Below are positions 34,491 to 45,968 of a DNA stretch of 64,000 bases, piece after piece. Location: contig JAIGNY010000327.1 in assembly GCA_020152595.1 (NCBI GenBank), forward strand, positions 397,001 to 461,000, read 5' to 3'. The first letter of the stretch is position 1. The number at the start of each line of letters is the position of its first letter. Both the position numbers and the translations under genes were made by a program. The notes under the pieces are model-generated. The model made no database searches. It saw only the letters and a list, made by a program, of their open reading frames with translations, and was not told the DNA's origin. Source of the stretch: Chiridota heheva (taxonomy: Eukaryota; Echinodermata; Holothuroidea; Apodida; Chiridotidae).

Positions 34491-36170
34491 AGTGGCATGG
34501 TGACAGGGGAGGGGGCAACTGCCCCTCAGCAAAGAAATCTGAGAGGGCGCTGAGTGCTCAATCGTCCTGAAAATATATATTTTTAGGCCCTGGGAAAATT
34601 ATGTTGATAAATAACTTCTTATATACTATTTGCACATAATATTCCATTTTTGTCATTCAAAAGCGCATAAATTTTCTATAGAAAAGACAAATTTTCGGGG
34701 ACTTCACCCCAAACGCAACCATTGTAACTCAAGCAGGCTGCTGGATTTTGCGCCTAGACAATAGAAGATGCATGGAGATAGCTCCTCAGCAATATTTAAT
34801 ATCTGCCCCTACCATGAAGGGCAACAATTTGATTGAATACAGCTAGTAGAAGTTTGTTGAGAGGCGCTGAATGCTAACAGGCGCAAAAATTGTCTTGAGA
34901 ATATATTCTTATAAACTTTTTATTCTCAACGCTGTAAATGTTTTCTCTCAAAGCTTTATTTTTACATCAAAAACATGAAAACCGTCCCTAGACCCAAACT
35001 AAGACACATATTGTAATCAAAGGGATTCTACATTTGAACATTCGTTCCAAAATATATATTCCTTTTAACTAATTTTAGTGTGGAATTGACATGATTTTAG
35101 GCAATCTTCTGCTACCACAATCAAGCCAAAAAATGCCAACCAGGATGTCTACACTGGATAAAGCAATTTTCTGCTACCCCCCAGAGCCCCTACTTGCATC
35201 TTCGCCCCATAGATGTGACACATTTTAAAGCCCTTTTCTGCTATCAAAACCACAAAAAACATAGGCCTAGGCTTCCCAGAAACCCTTGGGTTCGAACCGG
35301 TTCTTTGCTCCTATATCATGCCTATAGAGTTAACACAATTTTAAGCAAGTACAAGTTTGCTTCCCCCCCTCTCCCTTCTTTTATGAAAAATCTCCTTCAA
35401 TTTCTGGGAATTCTACTTAAAATGTTCTCCATTTTCCAGGAAATTTCTTCAATTCTAGGGAAGTTTTCTTGAATTTTTGGGAAATTTCCTTTAATTTGGG
35501 GGAATTTTGGGGAAATTTCCTTAATTTTGGGGATATTTTCTTCAATCAATATTCATTAGTAAAGGCACTGCTTAAAAATTTGGCCAGCAATTTTGAAGCA
35601 ACAAATTAACCACATCATTTCACAAGATTAACTTTGCATCTTAATATTGAGGTATAAATAGGTCTATGCTCAATAGTTCATTTCACCTTTCCCCAGCAGT
35701 AAAAGACAAACAATGCCAGCATTGATTACAGTTACTACTTATATTACAAAGGATTGCCATTATATTCAGATATGTGTCACTAAAAATACCACATAACACC
35801 AGTGGGAGTAGTTGTTATCTTGAAGGAGCCTTGGAGAGGTGAAACTATACAGTTTTGTGGTTTGGGAAACAAAGAAATGTATAAGTTACTCTGACCGGCC
35901 CTGCTCCATTTGAGGGCCGGTTGAGATGTTCCTGGTTTGAAACCAGAAGGTTTTCTTCAATTTTTGGGAAACTTTCTTCATTTTCAGGAAGTTTGCCTCC
36001 TTTTTCGTGAAATTTGGGGGATATTTTCTTTAATATTTAAGAATTTTTTAGGAATTTTCCTTCCATTTTTGGCATTTAGGGAATTTTTCTTCAATTTTCA
36101 TTAAATTTCCTTTATTTTGGGGATATTTTCTTCAATTTTTGGAAATTTTATTGAGGATTTTCAACATTTT
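34491..36170. mobile_element. Probable insertion interrupting the 300-bp array
   Basis: A block of about 1.7 kb splits the array. It starts GTGGCATGGTGACAGGGGAG and includes imperfect AATTTTTGGGAAATTTCCTT-type repeats (35390-35540 and 35950-36150). No inverted ends or duplication were recognised, so the type is unknown. Confidence 0.4.
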
Positions 36171-36855
36171 TAAACCATGAAGACATACACACTAGCTAAC
36201 ATCATATTTATACCAAATATGAAATAAAACTGACAAGTGGTTAAAAAATAAGCATTTTAATATTTTTACATTCAGCCCGCCCATTCAGTAATATGCGTGA
36301 CATGATCACCAAAAAACAATAAGGTAGATTTGTGAACTATGTACCATATATGACATAAACACAATGTGTCGTTCTGGAGATTTCGTGTTCACAAGCTATA
36401 AAATCACATTCAGCCCTGCCAACTACACATGAATTAGATTTAAAATGTGTACACTGAGCAGGTGGACACTAGCTAACAACATTACTGAACCAAATAGAAA
36501 ACAAAACGGACTAGCGGTTGTTGAAATATGAGCATTTCAATATTTTTATATTAAGCCCGTCCACTCATTAATATGCATGACATCACCAAAACTAATAGGG
36601 CACATCTGCAAACCATGGGCTACCTGTGTATCACATGACATAAATCCAGTGTGTCGTTAGAACTAGAGATTTCGTGTTTATAAGCTCTATTTGGCAAAAC
36701 CACATTAAGCCCCGCCCATTATGCATATTAATGAGATTCAACGTTTTTATATTATGAACATGTGGACACTAGCTAACATTACTATGCCAAATATGAAATA
36801 AACGGACAGGAATATTGCATTGGTTCTGATGCTGTAAAGCATCGGAACCAAAAAT
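36171..36855 (+). mobile_element. About 300-bp unit array, second block ending in a hairpin
   Basis: About two units, then a terminal hairpin at about 36819-36848 (GGTTCTGATGC...GCATCGGAACC). The same palindromic end is seen at 40170-40196. Confidence 0.75.
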
Positions 36856-39650
36856 ATCATCAAAATCAGTTAAAACTTGACTATCTTACAGCATTTTGAA
36901 TTTTAATGCCTTATTATAGTAAGTTAAACAAATTTTAATGAAATTTTGTGACATTGTTCAAGAAAACAAATGAATTTTCCTTTGTTAACTTGTATTTAAT
37001 TCATTCACCAATGGTATTTGAATGCGGAAGGTCGAATATAACAAAGAGATTTAAAATCTCCATCATACCCTCAACCCATATTTACCAGGAGAATACAGTC
37101 TTGTGATTTTCATTGACAAATTATGGACAAAAATTTGAAAAGTACATTAGTTTTGAGCTGTCTCTGTCTACTCTTTCCAAACATTAAAAATTCTTCAAAC
37201 TGTTATTAGCCATACCTCAAACTACAGCCGCTTGTGACGTAATTATAGACTCTTCTGTTTAGAATTCAAGCTCTTTCTTCTGTTGAATATAAAATTTCTA
37301 CCTGTCCATATACCTTTAATAATTTGTTATTTCACCATATGGTCCTACTCAGACAAAGTTTGTGATATGCCATTTCATCAGTCCGAGGAGTTACTGCACT
37401 TGTTTTAATCTTGGATGGCAAAAGGAGATACACAGCTATAAAATTAAATCCTAAGGGCCTACTATCTTGGACAAAATTAGTTGTTGAGTTCTTAAGCCCC
37501 TTAACCTCGTGCCAATGTTGGAATTCATCCCTGGACACTTTCGTTTCAAGTAACATTGAAAAGGGGTAGGTAGGAGGAAAAGTACACAACAATTTTGTCC
37601 ACGATTCAATCTTGGAGAAAATTAGATGTCTATTTTTAAGCCCTTTGTACCTCGTGATGTTTGAGTTGAAGAGGATAATCCATGATTACTTTCGTTTAAA
37701 GCAACATTGACATGGGGAGGAGGGGAAAAAGTGTAACAACAATTTTGTCAAAGATTGCAGCTTTGATTCTTCTCATTTTAGAAAAAGGTTAATTTCCATT
37801 TAAACAATTTTTTCAAATCGGATCAATACATTGATTAAAAGTGAAAAAAAAAAAGCTGGTCAACACAATTATGCAATTTAGCACATATATTTTGAATAAA
37901 TGCATTCAAATTAATTTTTCTTAAAACATTGTTAAAAGTGCAAGAATGATATCTTTGCATTATACATTCAATACACTGAAATGGAAGCAATATCAATTGA
38001 TACATGTATGTGAATATAATTTGCCACAATTTAGTATCATCACTTCTCCTTTGTAGTGCTTTTCTCATTGCTGTTTGTTTCAATGTTTTCCTCACCACCA
38101 AATACCAAAAATATTATGAACCACAGGTATATAACACCCAGCTTTTGTAATGTTGTCATTTGAATTCTGATTCCAAATATATAAGACCAAACAGATAGAA
38201 AGCATATGGAATAAAATTATCCATACATATGATTAGCAAGTATAATAGTAGAGCATTTCTGCCAATGACTTATCCACTGAAGTAACATGTCACTGCCCTA
38301 CATAATAAAACTAAGCAAATACAATCTGCATCAGTCCTAAAGATTCATTGACCCTTTTCCCAAACCAGCCCCATTCCTTGAATAAGATAAAAGCAATCCA
38401 TTTTTAGGTTGCTAGACATTCCTCCTCCACTCTCCAAAGTGAATAAAATACCATTAATTGCCAGCATATGGTTTTCTATGAACAATTTAAAGTTGAGAAC
38501 TATACATTGAGAGTGCAGTAAATATAGAAAGGAAGATCATCTGCAACCAGCACTATCAATGCTATCTCTATGATAAAATAGTTTGTTCATAAACAAATTA
38601 TATACAGAATCTTAAGGGACTTAATTCCACTTTTAAATCAGATATTTGATGTAAGCATGGTCTTTAGGACCAAGGAGTGGGTCCCTATTAAAACATCACA
38701 TGGAGTGTTTTCTACGAACACATTGCAGGGTTAGGGCTTTGAGCCCCCCAAATCGTTGTGCCCCTGTGTACTAGACCTTGAGCTTTATGTGAAGATGATG
38801 CACACACGTGAGAAAGTCTTTTAAGTAAGAATAGCACTTATGCTAAAAGAGGGGAGGGTACCCCATGGCCATTCATAACTTGAGAAGGGATTAAACTGAG
38901 GACACCAATCTTGAGTCTGATTTACTAAGGTTCATTTTATGCTCCCCGTGGAATTACACATGAAGGATACAAAAATGAACTTCAAGTTTTCAAAGATAGA
39001 TCAACATTATATTATGATTGTTCAACCAATGGCAACGAATGAATGAATGAACTCAGCGATCATGGAGAGAAGTGTGAGGGACGAGTACCCAGTCTTCCCT
39101 GTGGTGCCGTTATAGTGTTTAACCACATTTTTGGAGAGATTAGCCATTCTTAAATGCTAGCTGGAATGGATAATCTCCAAGACTACCACCACGCATGTAG
39201 CAAAACATCCCTTCTCATAGTAGGCTCATCATGGTCCTTCAAATCCCCCTCCCATACGGGTTCTTAATGTAGGTCACTAATACAACAAGTGAGAATTCCT
39301 TTGTATCTGATGAATACCATCTTTTTTAAATCCAAATACTCAATGAATGTTGTAGGTAAGGAATTTGAATTTATAAAAGGGCAAAGCTTCATACAAATTA
39401 CTTGGTGGTACACACTCAAGGAATAGATTGAATCTATTTGCCAAAAGGATTCATCTTGAAAAGCATACTGTATAAAGATAAATTTACAGCTAATACTTAA
39501 CATGATTAAAAGAAATCAAAATATTTATATATTTACAAATGATTAAAATACAAACAAATGCTTAAAATTTCTTAATCAATTCAAATTATCTTCAATAAGA
39601 TGTTCAAAAATTATAATGTCAGTGTTCTTACATGGAGAAAGATATTTATA
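36856..39650. other. Intergenic region between RNASEH2A and the ARHGAP19-like gene
   Basis: No exon is supported. A roughly 175-bp direct duplication lies at 37440-37755 (shared words GACAAAATTAG / GGAGAAAATTAG, CTTAAGCCCC, TACTTTCGTTT, CAACAATTTTGTC). The rest is AT-rich. Confidence 0.45.
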
Positions 39651-39654
39651 ACCA

Positions 39655-40196
39655 GAACCAAAAGGTTTTGTGGTTCCAATTCTTTTTCATAGGCTGATTG
39701 ATTTGCATTTTTTTTTATATTAACTGTCCTGTCATTGCATATCATGAAATAACTTATTCATAAGCCACACCCACCATGCAGATCAATAAACATAAATCCA
39801 ACCTGTTGTTCTAGAGATTTTGTGTTTACAAGCTTTATATGGCAAAACCACTTTAAGCCCCGCCCACTGCGCATAAGAATGAGATTCAACGTTTTTATAC
39901 CATGCGCATGTGGATACCAGCTAACAACATAATCATACCAAATATGAAACAAAACAGGACATAGTTTTGTTGAAATATGAGCATTTCAAGATTTTTATGT
40001 TAATCCCCGCTCCCTCATTAATATGCAAGACGTCACCTTTATAATTAATAGGGCACATCTACGAATCATGGGCTACCTGTGTACCATATATGATATGAAT
40101 CCACTTTACCGTTCTTGAGATATCGTGTTTACAAGCTTGGCATCACACATATATGCCTTCATGGCCGCATAGGTTCCTGATGCTATCGCATCTGAA
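39655..40196 (+). mobile_element. Single-unit copy of the hairpin-ended 300-bp family
   Basis: The left end is AACCAGAACCAAAAGG...TTTTGTGGTTCC, the complement of the right end at 31250-31278. The right end is GGTTCCTGATGC...GCATCTGAACC (about 40169-40196). The interior has the typical GCCCCGCCCA, CATTAATATGCA and GATATCGTGTTTACAAGC words. About 540 bp, non-coding. It helps define the element's ends. Confidence 0.78.
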
Positions 40197-41035
40197 CCAA
40201 AAATGATCATGTTGCTATCATTGACTAAAGTCATTAAGAGTGCTTCTAATAAAGTTAATGTGGCAAGGGCAAAATGCACATCAAATTTGAAGCATGAGGA
40301 ATATTTTGTAGTCACTTGCTTTCTGAAAGTTGCTACAAGGATTACAAAACTGCAATCGGTTAAGTTAGAAGACGAAGCAAAGAGTTCTGCTCAAAATAGG
40401 ATATAATACCAGAGATGAAGCTTGACTATAATAAATGGTAGAGGTTCCAACTTACAGATTATGGGTAGTGTAATACCAAAGATTTTGAAAATAAGTTTTG
40501 CTACCTCGCCTGGTGCTAAGGCATTATGAGGATAAAGCAAAGCTACATGTATAATAACATGTGCTTGGTACCTATGTTGCTTGACTCCCGTTTTGCCAGA
40601 CTGGTCCCTGGAACTTGATTGCTAGACTTGAATGGGGTGGACTCGATTACAACACTGGTTAGGACACAATTTTGTTACGCAAGCTTAAGCCCTTATTTGT
40701 ACTAAATTTACCAAAATTATACTCGTATGCAGCAAATTTCAGAGGCGAGTACTTTCACCAGAATTCATGCCGTCTACTCTTAGCCATGCTGTATGTACTC
40801 ATGCTCTCAATACAACCCAACTGCTTCTCAATTTTCACAGAAAACATTAAAATTGCAATGAATTGTAAGCATAAAAAGACGTTTCATTTTATCTACCTTC
40901 TAATAAATTTTTGTTAGCTATTAAGATCAATATTTTAACATGTACTCTAAAAAAGCAAATGCCAAGTACATGTAATCATGCTTTTGGGCTCGAACTACTA
41001 CTCATGGTCTGGTACTTGTACTAAGTGCTTTGTAC
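40197..41035. other. Intergenic, no gene seen
   Basis: AT-rich sequence. Short open frames without recognisable motifs. Confidence 0.4.
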
Positions 41036-41972
41036 TCATACCCAGAACAATGCTTACTACTTATCATACCCAGAACAATGCTTACTAATCATACCCAGAA
41101 CAATGCTTATTACTCATCATACCCAGAACAATGCTTACTACTCATCATACCCAGAACAATGCTTACTAATCATACCCAGAACAATGCTTATTACTCATCA
41201 TACCCAGAACAATGCTTACTACTCATCATACCCAGAACAATGCTTACTAATCATACCCAGAACAATGCTTATTACTCATCATACCCAGAACAATGCTTAC
41301 TACTCATCATACCCAGAACAATGCTTATTACTAATCATACCCAAAACAATGCTTACTACTCATCATACTCAGAACAATGCTTACTACTTATCATACCCAG
41401 AATAATGCTTACTACTTATCATACCCAGAACAATGCTTACTACTTATCATACCCAGAACAATGCTTACTACTTATCACACCCAGAACAATGCTTACTACT
41501 TATCACACCCAGAACAATGCTTACTACTTATCACACCCAGAACAATGCTTACTACTTATCACACCCAGAACAATGCTTACTACTTATCATACCCAGAACA
41601 ATGCTTACTAATCATACCCAGAACAATGCTTATTACTCATCATACCCAGAACAATGCTTACTACTCATCATACCCAGAACAATGCTTATTACTAATCATA
41701 CCCAAAACAATGCTTACTACTCATCATACTCAGAACAATGCTTACTACTTATCATACCCAGAATAATGCTTACTACTTATCATACCCAGAACAATGCTTA
41801 CTACTTATCATACCCAGAACAATGCTTACTACTTATCACACCCAGAACAATGCTTACTACTTATCACACCCAGAACAATGCTTACTACTTATCATACCCA
41901 GAACAATGCTTACTACTTATACCCAGAACAATGCTTACTACTCATCACACCCAGAACAATGCTTACTACTCC
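41036..41972. repeat. 28-bp tandem array with higher-order structure
   Basis: About 34 units of CCCAGAACAATGCTTACTAC plus TTATCATA, with a shorter 23-bp variant. A distinctive block (CCCAAAACAATGC, then a CAGAATAATGC unit) recurs 360 bp apart (41340 and 41700), so a 360-bp higher-order unit was duplicated. Because 28 is not a multiple of 3 and the unit lacks stops, open frames of 82-193 aa appear in all three frames; I do not consider them genes. Confidence 0.95.
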
Positions 41973-43289
41973 CACTTCAAGTCTAGGTAATTGACATAAG
42001 GTAACTACCATTGTTGGCTGCTCACAAAGACACACTGACAATATCACCACAAAATTTGTTTAAACATTGTTGCAAAAATACACAAAAAGTCACTCATCAA
42101 TTATTTATACAAGGTGGCAAGGCTTACTTAAATGTGGCGAATCCAAAGTATATTATATTTGTACTCACCACATTTTTTTTTGCTTGCCTACAGCAGGCAA
42201 GTGTTTTTTACTAATTATCCATCAGTCACATATACTGTATTTGCTGTATGTACAAATACAATGTATTCATAATAAATATCACACATTTCTAGGTCAACAA
42301 TTTGTAGAAACATTAGCTAGGAAACCAATTCACCAACACCTGATAGTCTTGTCATGAATGTTGAAATGTGGCACAAATATCTGACAGAAATTTCAGATAA
42401 ATTGGGAATGTTTTTGAAATGGGATTTTCAAGTACATATAAGATTATTGTTGTTAGATTTTGATTGTTTCCTGTATTAATTAACCCATTTCCAGTGGAAC
42501 ATATTTGACACTCATCACATACTCAATTAAGATCTTCAAACATCTAAATCAACTCAGAAAATCTCTCTCTATATATATTTTCCCTAATTCTTATTACCTT
42601 AAGCCGTACCTCACCTACATTTCATGTAATGTATGTAAGTGATTAGAATGAAGACATGTTTACTTTATCTCTTTAGTTTGTACATTAATTGCAACTCAGT
42701 ATCAAATTAAAACACACAGCTAAAGAATTAATATGAAACTAATTGCATAGTTTTGACTTAAATATAACTTTTGATCTTTCTCACATCCAAATAGTAATCT
42801 AATCATCCAATATGGCATACAGTAGAATTTGCTGTTGATATGAGATAGGTTAGCAGAGATTTTGAGCCAATGTGCAGATCTGGGATTCCCCTTGATAACT
42901 CTACACACCACTTTTCACTTTCTTGGAACCCCTACAATTCACAGTATCTATGACATACCTTTTAACAAGTGCAAGAATGTGGGGTATCAAGACCTGCTTT
43001 GGATGTGTGATTTTACTTTAAATCATTCCATGTCATGCTATCTTGGAAACAGAAACACTGACTTTGTTGTTACTAGCATCAACTTCTTTCAATACAACAT
43101 CCTGATCTGTTTTACCTGTATCAGTATTGCTGTAAAAATGGCAAACTCTTTGCAAGACATATCTTCATCTCACTAAGTACAGCCTAGTTTAACAATACAC
43201 ATGACAATATACTTTAAAATTACATCACTGACAATAGTGGGTCTGAGATTAAAATGTCCTGATGTATAACCACCAGCCATAATCTACAC
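41973..43289. other. Intergenic, no gene seen
   Basis: AT-rich. Several 60-100 aa open frames lack family signatures or splice context. Confidence 0.4.
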
Positions 43290-43640
43290 CACGACGATCA
43301 ATCAACACCAGGACTATCAATCTACACCACGACTGTCAATCTACATCACGACTGTCAATCTACACCACGACTGATTATCTACACCACAACTGATTATCTA
43401 CACCATTAATGCCAATCTACACCAAGACTGCCAATACATACCATGACAGTCAATGTACACCATGACTGTCAATGTACACGTGACTGCTGTCAATGTACAT
43501 CACGATTATCAAAGAATACCATAACTGCCAATGTGCAACATAACTGTCAATTGACACCATGATTGTTTATGCATACCATGCATGTTTCCAAATGGACACC
43601 ACGACTGCCAATACAAGACTGTCAATGCACATCACAACTG
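43290..43640. repeat. About 18-19 bp degenerate tandem repeat
   Basis: About 18 units of the type CAATCTACACCACGACTGT, decaying to the right (CAATGTACACCATGACTGT, CAATGCACATCACAACTGT). Confidence 0.85.
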
Positions 43641-44560
43641 TTAATGCTTCTAGATATGTGCAAAATATTATGACATGGTTAATTTAAGCCAACTCTCATA
43701 TCTTTCAGTAATTGTATATCAGTTTTGCTTCAAACTCGGCCACTGATGATTGGCCTATCTGTAGCATCTTTTCCATAAAAAATGGGGTATGATCAAATTT
43801 CACAAGCAAATTATGTTACGGCTTAAAAAGCAAAAAAATAAATAAACACAAAGCTGTTCAATTCATGATATCACAAATTTGCATATTTCCTTGTACAATC
43901 AGCCCTGAAAACAATAATAAGCTGGTTAAATATGTCCTCAGCAGATGTAATTTTGATGATTTCCAAAAATATTCAGACCATTTAGCCTCTAGATGTCATT
44001 TAAATCTTTATATAGTTTGGAGGTTAAATTCATGTCAGAAACAAATGATTTTGCCCTCTCAGTTGCTTGCTTTCTTCCCGGTTGAGAGGTAAAATGAGGA
44101 ATTATTCAAACAAAATTTAAAACAATTTGGTAAAATTGAAGAAAATTCAACCAATTTTAATGAAAATTGACAATTTTGCAATGCACAGCAATGTTTAATG
44201 GAAACTTAATTAAGCGGTGCAATTTTCAAATTTTAGGACTTCTTTCCCCCAAAAGGTGACACTTCCTATGCCCTTGGGCATCGGATAGATAGGATGGATG
44301 AATAATTCTTTACTTTTCATATTTTCCGTATCGTTCGTGAGATGATTTTTGTAAGAACTCACAACATGCTTTAACAGTTCTGTGACTGCTTTGTGTGGCT
44401 ATTCAGACACCCATTTTTACGTTTTGCAAATTTTATGCTATAAATCATACGGTTGCATTTGTTGAGCTGTTCCCTTATTCGGAAGCACATCAGACCTTAT
44501 GTCACAAGACGGCAAAGAAGATATTCATGTTATGGTGAGATAACAACATATTTCCTTTGC
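43641..44560. other. Intergenic, no gene seen
   Basis: AT-rich. Nothing recognisable. Confidence 0.4.
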
Positions 44561-44563
44561 ATG

Positions 44564-44860
44564 CTATAAATTATTGCAATTTGTATGGGAAGACATCTTA
44601 CTTCCAGTACTAAAGATGATCAACAGGGAGGAAGCAAGATTCATTGATCTCTTGCCTCCACATAATAAAGTGTATTTCAATGATCCTAAAAGAGCACCAG
44701 CATCTTCTGTGGAATGATTCTTTTTGATTTCATCATAAACTGCATGGATTTCAAAATCAATTGGAATGAATTGTTCCATCGAGAGATGAGAAGATCCAAT
44801 GTTAATGCTTCACGAAGCTGCAACCTCTCTTCACACATTTGTCTGCCGAGACTGTAGCAC
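44564..44860 (-). other. Unassigned open region behind a strong acceptor
   Basis: On the minus strand, CTTTTCCTCTCTTTTAAG is a strong acceptor at about 44865. In the phase left by exon 47440-47579 it opens about 59 codons (Leu/Lys/Met-rich, ending KMLVLF-stop). A second frame gives a 71-aa ORF (44564-44779) containing LKYTLLCGGKR. I recognise neither as a family member with confidence. It could be an alternative 3' exon of the ARHGAP19-like gene, an exon of another gene, or chance. Confidence 0.2.
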
Positions 44861-45119
44861 TGCCTCCTTAAAAGAGAGGAAAAGATTAGTGTTTTAGTAT
44901 TATCGCTACTTTCGACTCTTTGGTTTAGAAGCAGAGAAATTTTGTTGTTAAAAATAATATTTTTTAGATACAGAATAAATGTCTCAATAACATCTAAATT
45001 ACAACAAGGTTATAAACCAAACACCAACTCGTATGAGTAAGAAATAAAATTTGTATGAATTTTCATATTCATGAAGAAAAGATAGGATTAATTGATGAAA
45101 ATTATCATATCATTGGTAG

Positions 45120-45690
45120 GTGATAGAGAGGTAAAATAATATCAACATAACTTCAAGATCAACTGGTATGATTTAAAGGAATATTCACATAAGTTTTTAT
45201 ACATATGTTCGAGGACTATTAAAGACACAATTTAGTGTAAGAACCATACTTATATCTTATTCTGTTTAGGTGTTATTGCATTTCAAAGATTTCAAGTGTG
45301 TTAAAAAGTGACTTTGCTGTGGAAAGAGTGATGTCATAATTGCAGATCTATGACATGGTATATTTCTCTGAAAATTTATTGGCTTTCTAAATTATTTGAA
45401 ACATTTTTGTTAAATTATTGAGATAGGGTATATTGCCCACATAAGTCACCCTTGATGTAAAAGAAAAATGAATGTTCATTTTATAGAAATACATATAGAA
45501 TTATCTTGGTTCTTCAGTTATAACATCACACCGTACACAGGAAGGTTACTTTTTTACACACTGGTGAAATCCTGAACGGAATAAGACATCAACATGTTTT
45601 TTCAACCAATTTGTTTCTTTTGTAGTCCTCTACCACGTAAATGATAACAAGTGAAAATTCACGAGAATATTCCTTTAAGAGAAGGTACAT
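45120..45690. repeat. Dispersed repeat related to RNASEH2A intron 2
   Basis: About 45560-45680 matches 24825-24945 (CACTGGTGAA, GAATAAGA, CCAATTTGTTTCTTT, ACCA(C/T)(G/A)TAAATGA). Likely in the ARHGAP19-like 3' UTR or just beyond. A minus-strand AATAAA at 45375-45380 is a candidate polyadenylation signal. Confidence 0.5.
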
Positions 45691-45724
45691 TACAAGATGT
45701 AAAACACAGCAGGTTCAATTCTAG

Positions 45725-45968
45725 TCAGTTGTGCAGGAGTAAGGAGAAGAGGGTGTAATAATCAAGTTTAGAGGGTGGTACCATTTGTGGTGTTCTTCGT
45801 GGACTGGGCCTTGGTCTGCTTGGTTCAGCTAATGGTTGAGGAAGCCTGGGCATGGGAATGGGCTGGTCACTTGAACTTTGATCCATTGGTGTAGGTCCTG
45901 ACCTTGGAAGAGGAACAGGTTTCTTGCCATAATTCTTCTTTGCTTTTCCTGAAGGAGAATTCCTAAAC
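45725..45968 (-). CDS. ARHGAP19: ARHGAP19-like terminal exon (proline-rich)
   Basis: After acceptor TCTGAACAG it completes the Arg, then FRNSPSGKAKKNYGKKPVPL and a run of PxPR motifs (possible SH3 ligands), ending LDYYTLFSLLLHN-stop. Confidence 0.65.

Noticed and set aside
37332..37592. 86-aa minus-strand ORF
   Set aside because: Falls within a roughly 175-bp non-coding direct duplication whose second copy is not open.
41025..41994. Repetitive ORFs up to 193 aa (QNNAYYL-type units)
   Set aside because: Open in all three frames because the 28-bp unit lacks stops. No start context, splice signals or family match.
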